In this document: piece by piece, positions 61,558 to 64,000 of the stretch
Position numbering within the stretch: the first letter of the stretch is position 1
Layout of the letters: every line of letters begins with the position of its first letter
Source of the DNA: Euglena gracilis
Taxonomy: Eukaryota; Euglenida; Euglenophyceae; Euglenales
Length of the DNA: 64,000 nt
NCBI GenBank assembly: GCA_039621445.1
Contig: CP154954.1
Coordinates: 45,549,847 to 45,613,846, forward strand
Direction of reading: 5' to 3'
The notes under the pieces: generated by a model
Database searches by the model: none
What the model was told of the DNA's origin: nothing
What the model saw: only the letters and a program-made list of their open reading frames with translations
Translations under genes and position numbers: made by a program

Positions 61558-64000
61558 GTTTGCCCCAGGGACTGCCCCAGGGCGTCCCAAAGTGGGGGGG
61601 GGGATATTTTTCGTGTTTTTGCACATTTTTAGTGCATTTTCCCCGCATTTTTTTTGCACATTTTTTGTTTTTTTTTCCGGCGCATTTTTGGGGCATTTTT
61701 TTGTGATTCCAGTTTTTCGTATTTTTTTTTCCACCATTTTTGCAAATTCTTACCTCTGATTTTTGAAACTGATATTTTCCTCTTGATTCCATACAATTCT
61801 TGTAAATTTGGTACCCCTTTCGCATATTTTTTGGGTATTTTTTTCCTATTTGTGATTTTTGCGCCTTTTCTCTCAAACTTTCGCATTCCCCCCCCAACAA
61901 TGCTCCTTTTTTGCTCATTTTTTTGTGCCTTTTTTCAAGGCCGGAGTTGCGCCTTCCCCCCTGTCAACCTGAAGGGGATTCCATCCCAGTCCAGTCCAGC
62001 CAGCATCCTTTTCCCGCCAGCAGCCTTCTTCCAGCAGCCAAAGGGCGGCTGGACGGCAACAATTTTTCCGCTTTTGGAGGTGCAAAAAAATATGGGGCAA
62101 AAATGGGCAAAAAATGGGAAAAGGGCTGTCCCGCTCAAATTTTGGGTCAAAGAATCAATGTGTTGCCCAATTTGCAGCTTTTTTTTGAAATCATTTCTGC
62201 AGTTTCAAGTTTCTGTTACCCGGTTCGACTCTGTGTCGAGCTAACTTCAGCTGGTGGAGTGGGGTGGTCAGCCAGCAACCATTTTTCCAGCCGACACTCC
62301 AACTCTGAGGTGCCCCCTTGTCAGCTCTGCCAGAGGGTGATATCAGGGGTTGGAGGAAAATGCAAGTTGCATAATTTGCATTTTTTGTGCAATCCTAACT
62401 CTTGAAAACTTGATTTTTTTGCATAATTTGCTTTTTTGTGTATAATGAAAAAATTTGTGAAAAGTCGCATTTTTTGCATTTTTTGCATATTTTGCCTTTG
62501 CGTTTTTTTGGGGGCATTTGTGCAGCACCTCAAGTTGCATGTAAATTTCTTTAGGAGCTCCCAGGGCTGTACGCTTTTCTGCTGGAGAGGACTTAGAAGA
62601 AATTCAACTGCCCCAAAATGCAACACCAAAGGAAAATGTGGTGCAAACTTGCAAAATGATGTGCTTGGTTCACCAAGTTGCATCCACTTATATTTAATTG
62701 AACAATTACTGCTGGAAATGTGAAATTGGTCCAAAAACATTTTTTTTTGCATTTTTTTGCATTGCATTTTTTGAGGAGCCTTGTGTCATATTCCCCCCTT
62801 GTGATGTACAAACATATGGGCATGAAAAATTAAAAAAAATCACGTGGAGAATGTGGAATATGCAGTTTTGGTTATTTTACATCTTCAAGTATTGTGTGTA
62901 TGTTATTTTCCACCGTGTTCTATATTTCTATCGTCTTTTTTAATTTTTTTTTGGATTTTGCATATTATTTTCTCAAATTGCAGCCCCCAAATGGACTCTT
63001 TTGTTTGAGTCCTCCAGATCTCGGTGCTCATTCGGCCCTTGCTCCAGGTTTCCCATCATTGTTACCTTCCATCCTGCTGGACCCTTGGAATCGCTTTGGG
63101 CAGTGACAATGGGTTTGATGGAATTGTGGTTGCGCATGTGGATGTTTTTTTTGTTTCCTCCCCCCCTCCCTCCCCGATATGGAGTAAGTTCAATACTTTG
63201 GGCTCAGGGCTGCATGGAAATCCCCAAATTGGGATTTCTGGGATTTTTGGGGGGGGTCGCCTCCCCCCCCTACTCCTGGTGGGTGGGGTCTGCCCCCCTC
63301 CCCCCCCCCCACCAGGCTTTCTTGTGTTTTCTGGGGCACTGCTTTTTAGGCAGGAAATTGGACCTTGCTTGGGGACACAACAATAATCCAGAACAGGATG
63401 TCCCAGAACAGGTCCCCCAGCTGGAACTTGGCCCGACCTGGGGTTGATCTGGGTACCAAAAAATCGAAACTCCAAAAATGCCCAAAAACTGCCAATTATG
63501 CAAAACATTTTTTGACCCAAAATTTGAGCTGGCCCAAATCTGACCCTTTTTTTGGCCATTTTTGGCCCATTTTTGCACCTCCAAAAGTGAAATATCTGTC
63601 ACTGTCCAGGTGCCCTTCGGGCGGCTGCAAAGTAATTAAAACTTGTCTATGGGGGAGGAGGGGGGGTCCGAGGCTGGAAAAGGCTGCTGGCTGGAAAAAC
63701 GGCTGTTGGCTGCCCCCCCCCCCGGTGTTTCATTTTTTCTTAAGCGGCGACCTGACACAGACCCCCAAAGCCCAGGCAGGGCTGCACGGGAAGGCCTGTA
63801 CGGCATGTGCGGGAAGGCAGGGGTGGGGTCGACCCCCACCCAGGGCAGAACGGGAATGCCAAACAGCCAGGGTGGTGGGTGGGGGCTGGACCCCCCCCCC
63901 CCCCCCACCTCTTCCCGTTGTTCTGGTGGCACCAATTTTTTTGGACCCCAAATTTTTTTCCCGCCTTCGGCACCGGGTGTTTTGACGCATATAGGAGGAC
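61558..64000 (+). other. COPB1: Intron 23 of beta-COP, open at the window end
   Basis: No match to the missing appendage C-terminus on the + strand in any frame. Contains TTTTTTGCAT-rich DNA, CCAGCCAGCA words and the head of a dispersed repeat. The final exon(s) should lie beyond 64000. Confidence 0.7.
63830..63990. repeat. Intron-dispersed repeat family, copy 7 (runs off the window)
   Basis: CAGGGCAGAACGGGAATGCC, CAGCCAGGGTGGTGGGTGGG, CTCTTCCCGTTGTTCTGGTG and a TTCGGCACCGGGTGTTTTG end; matches the head of copy 3. Confidence 0.85.

Noticed and set aside
63001-63447. 148-codon frame in intron 23 as the beta-COP C-terminus
   Set aside because: No match to CGFLAANLYA, GEDALVN or LSLGDK motifs; it overlaps G/C-run repeats.
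1-64000. rRNA, snRNA or spliced-leader RNA genes
   Set aside because: No recognisable conserved core of any of these was found on either strand by eye.

Overview
The window is nuclear DNA from a large-genome, repeat-rich protist. It holds one clearly recognisable gene, the beta subunit of the COPI coatomer (beta-COP). That gene covers the right half on the + strand: 23 exon segments from 31937 to 61557 encode about 896 residues, collinear with plant and animal beta-COP. The last ~60-70 residues of the appendage platform are not in the window. The exons are 37-236 bases and the introns run from 73 bases to more than 4 kb. Protein similarity is what ties them together.

The most interesting signal is how the gene is split. 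About sixteen introns are ordinary GT-AG introns, many with a GTGTG-type donor. At least four junctions (introns 1, 6, 14 and 20) cannot be explained that way. At each, the sequence just inside the 5' end of the intron is the reverse complement of the sequence just before its 3' end (7-10 bp). Placing the borders 3 bases outside the 5' arm and 5 bases outside the 3' arm gives an in-frame protein of the expected length. In intron 1 the paired triplets are exactly CAG at +4 to +6 and CTG at -8 to -6. That is the published description of the nonconventional nuclear introns of euglenids, so a euglenid is my best guess for the organism. This is inference; I saw no spliced-leader gene, rRNA or organelle sequence.

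Layout. 1-9430: a head-to-tail array of ~1.75-1.9 kb units built from two short repeat types, ending in an inverted partial copy (9473-9835). 9.8-16 kb: low-complexity DNA with the broken C-terminal part of a hAT transposase (10917-11646, - strand). 16-22 kb: short tandem and palindromic repeats. 22.1-23.6 kb: a GC-rich island with two - strand reading frames, one with an F-box-like start, and a tRNA-like sequence with A and B boxes between them. 24.5-25.8 kb: a stretch bracketed by a strong palindrome family, holding a possible PHD-finger gene fragment. 25774-27014 (- strand): a previously unrecognised five-exon gene model whose second exon translates a GGGGCT-type repeat into a Gln/Pro/Cys-rich protein. 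28-31.3 kb: more tandem repeats and two foldback elements. 31.9-64 kb: beta-COP, with introns full of dispersed repeats, microsatellites and small inverted-repeat elements.

Throughout, runs of 8-30 G or C are unusually common and often form G-run/C-run hairpins. Nearly all long open frames in the left half and in the introns come from repeats and were not annotated as genes.
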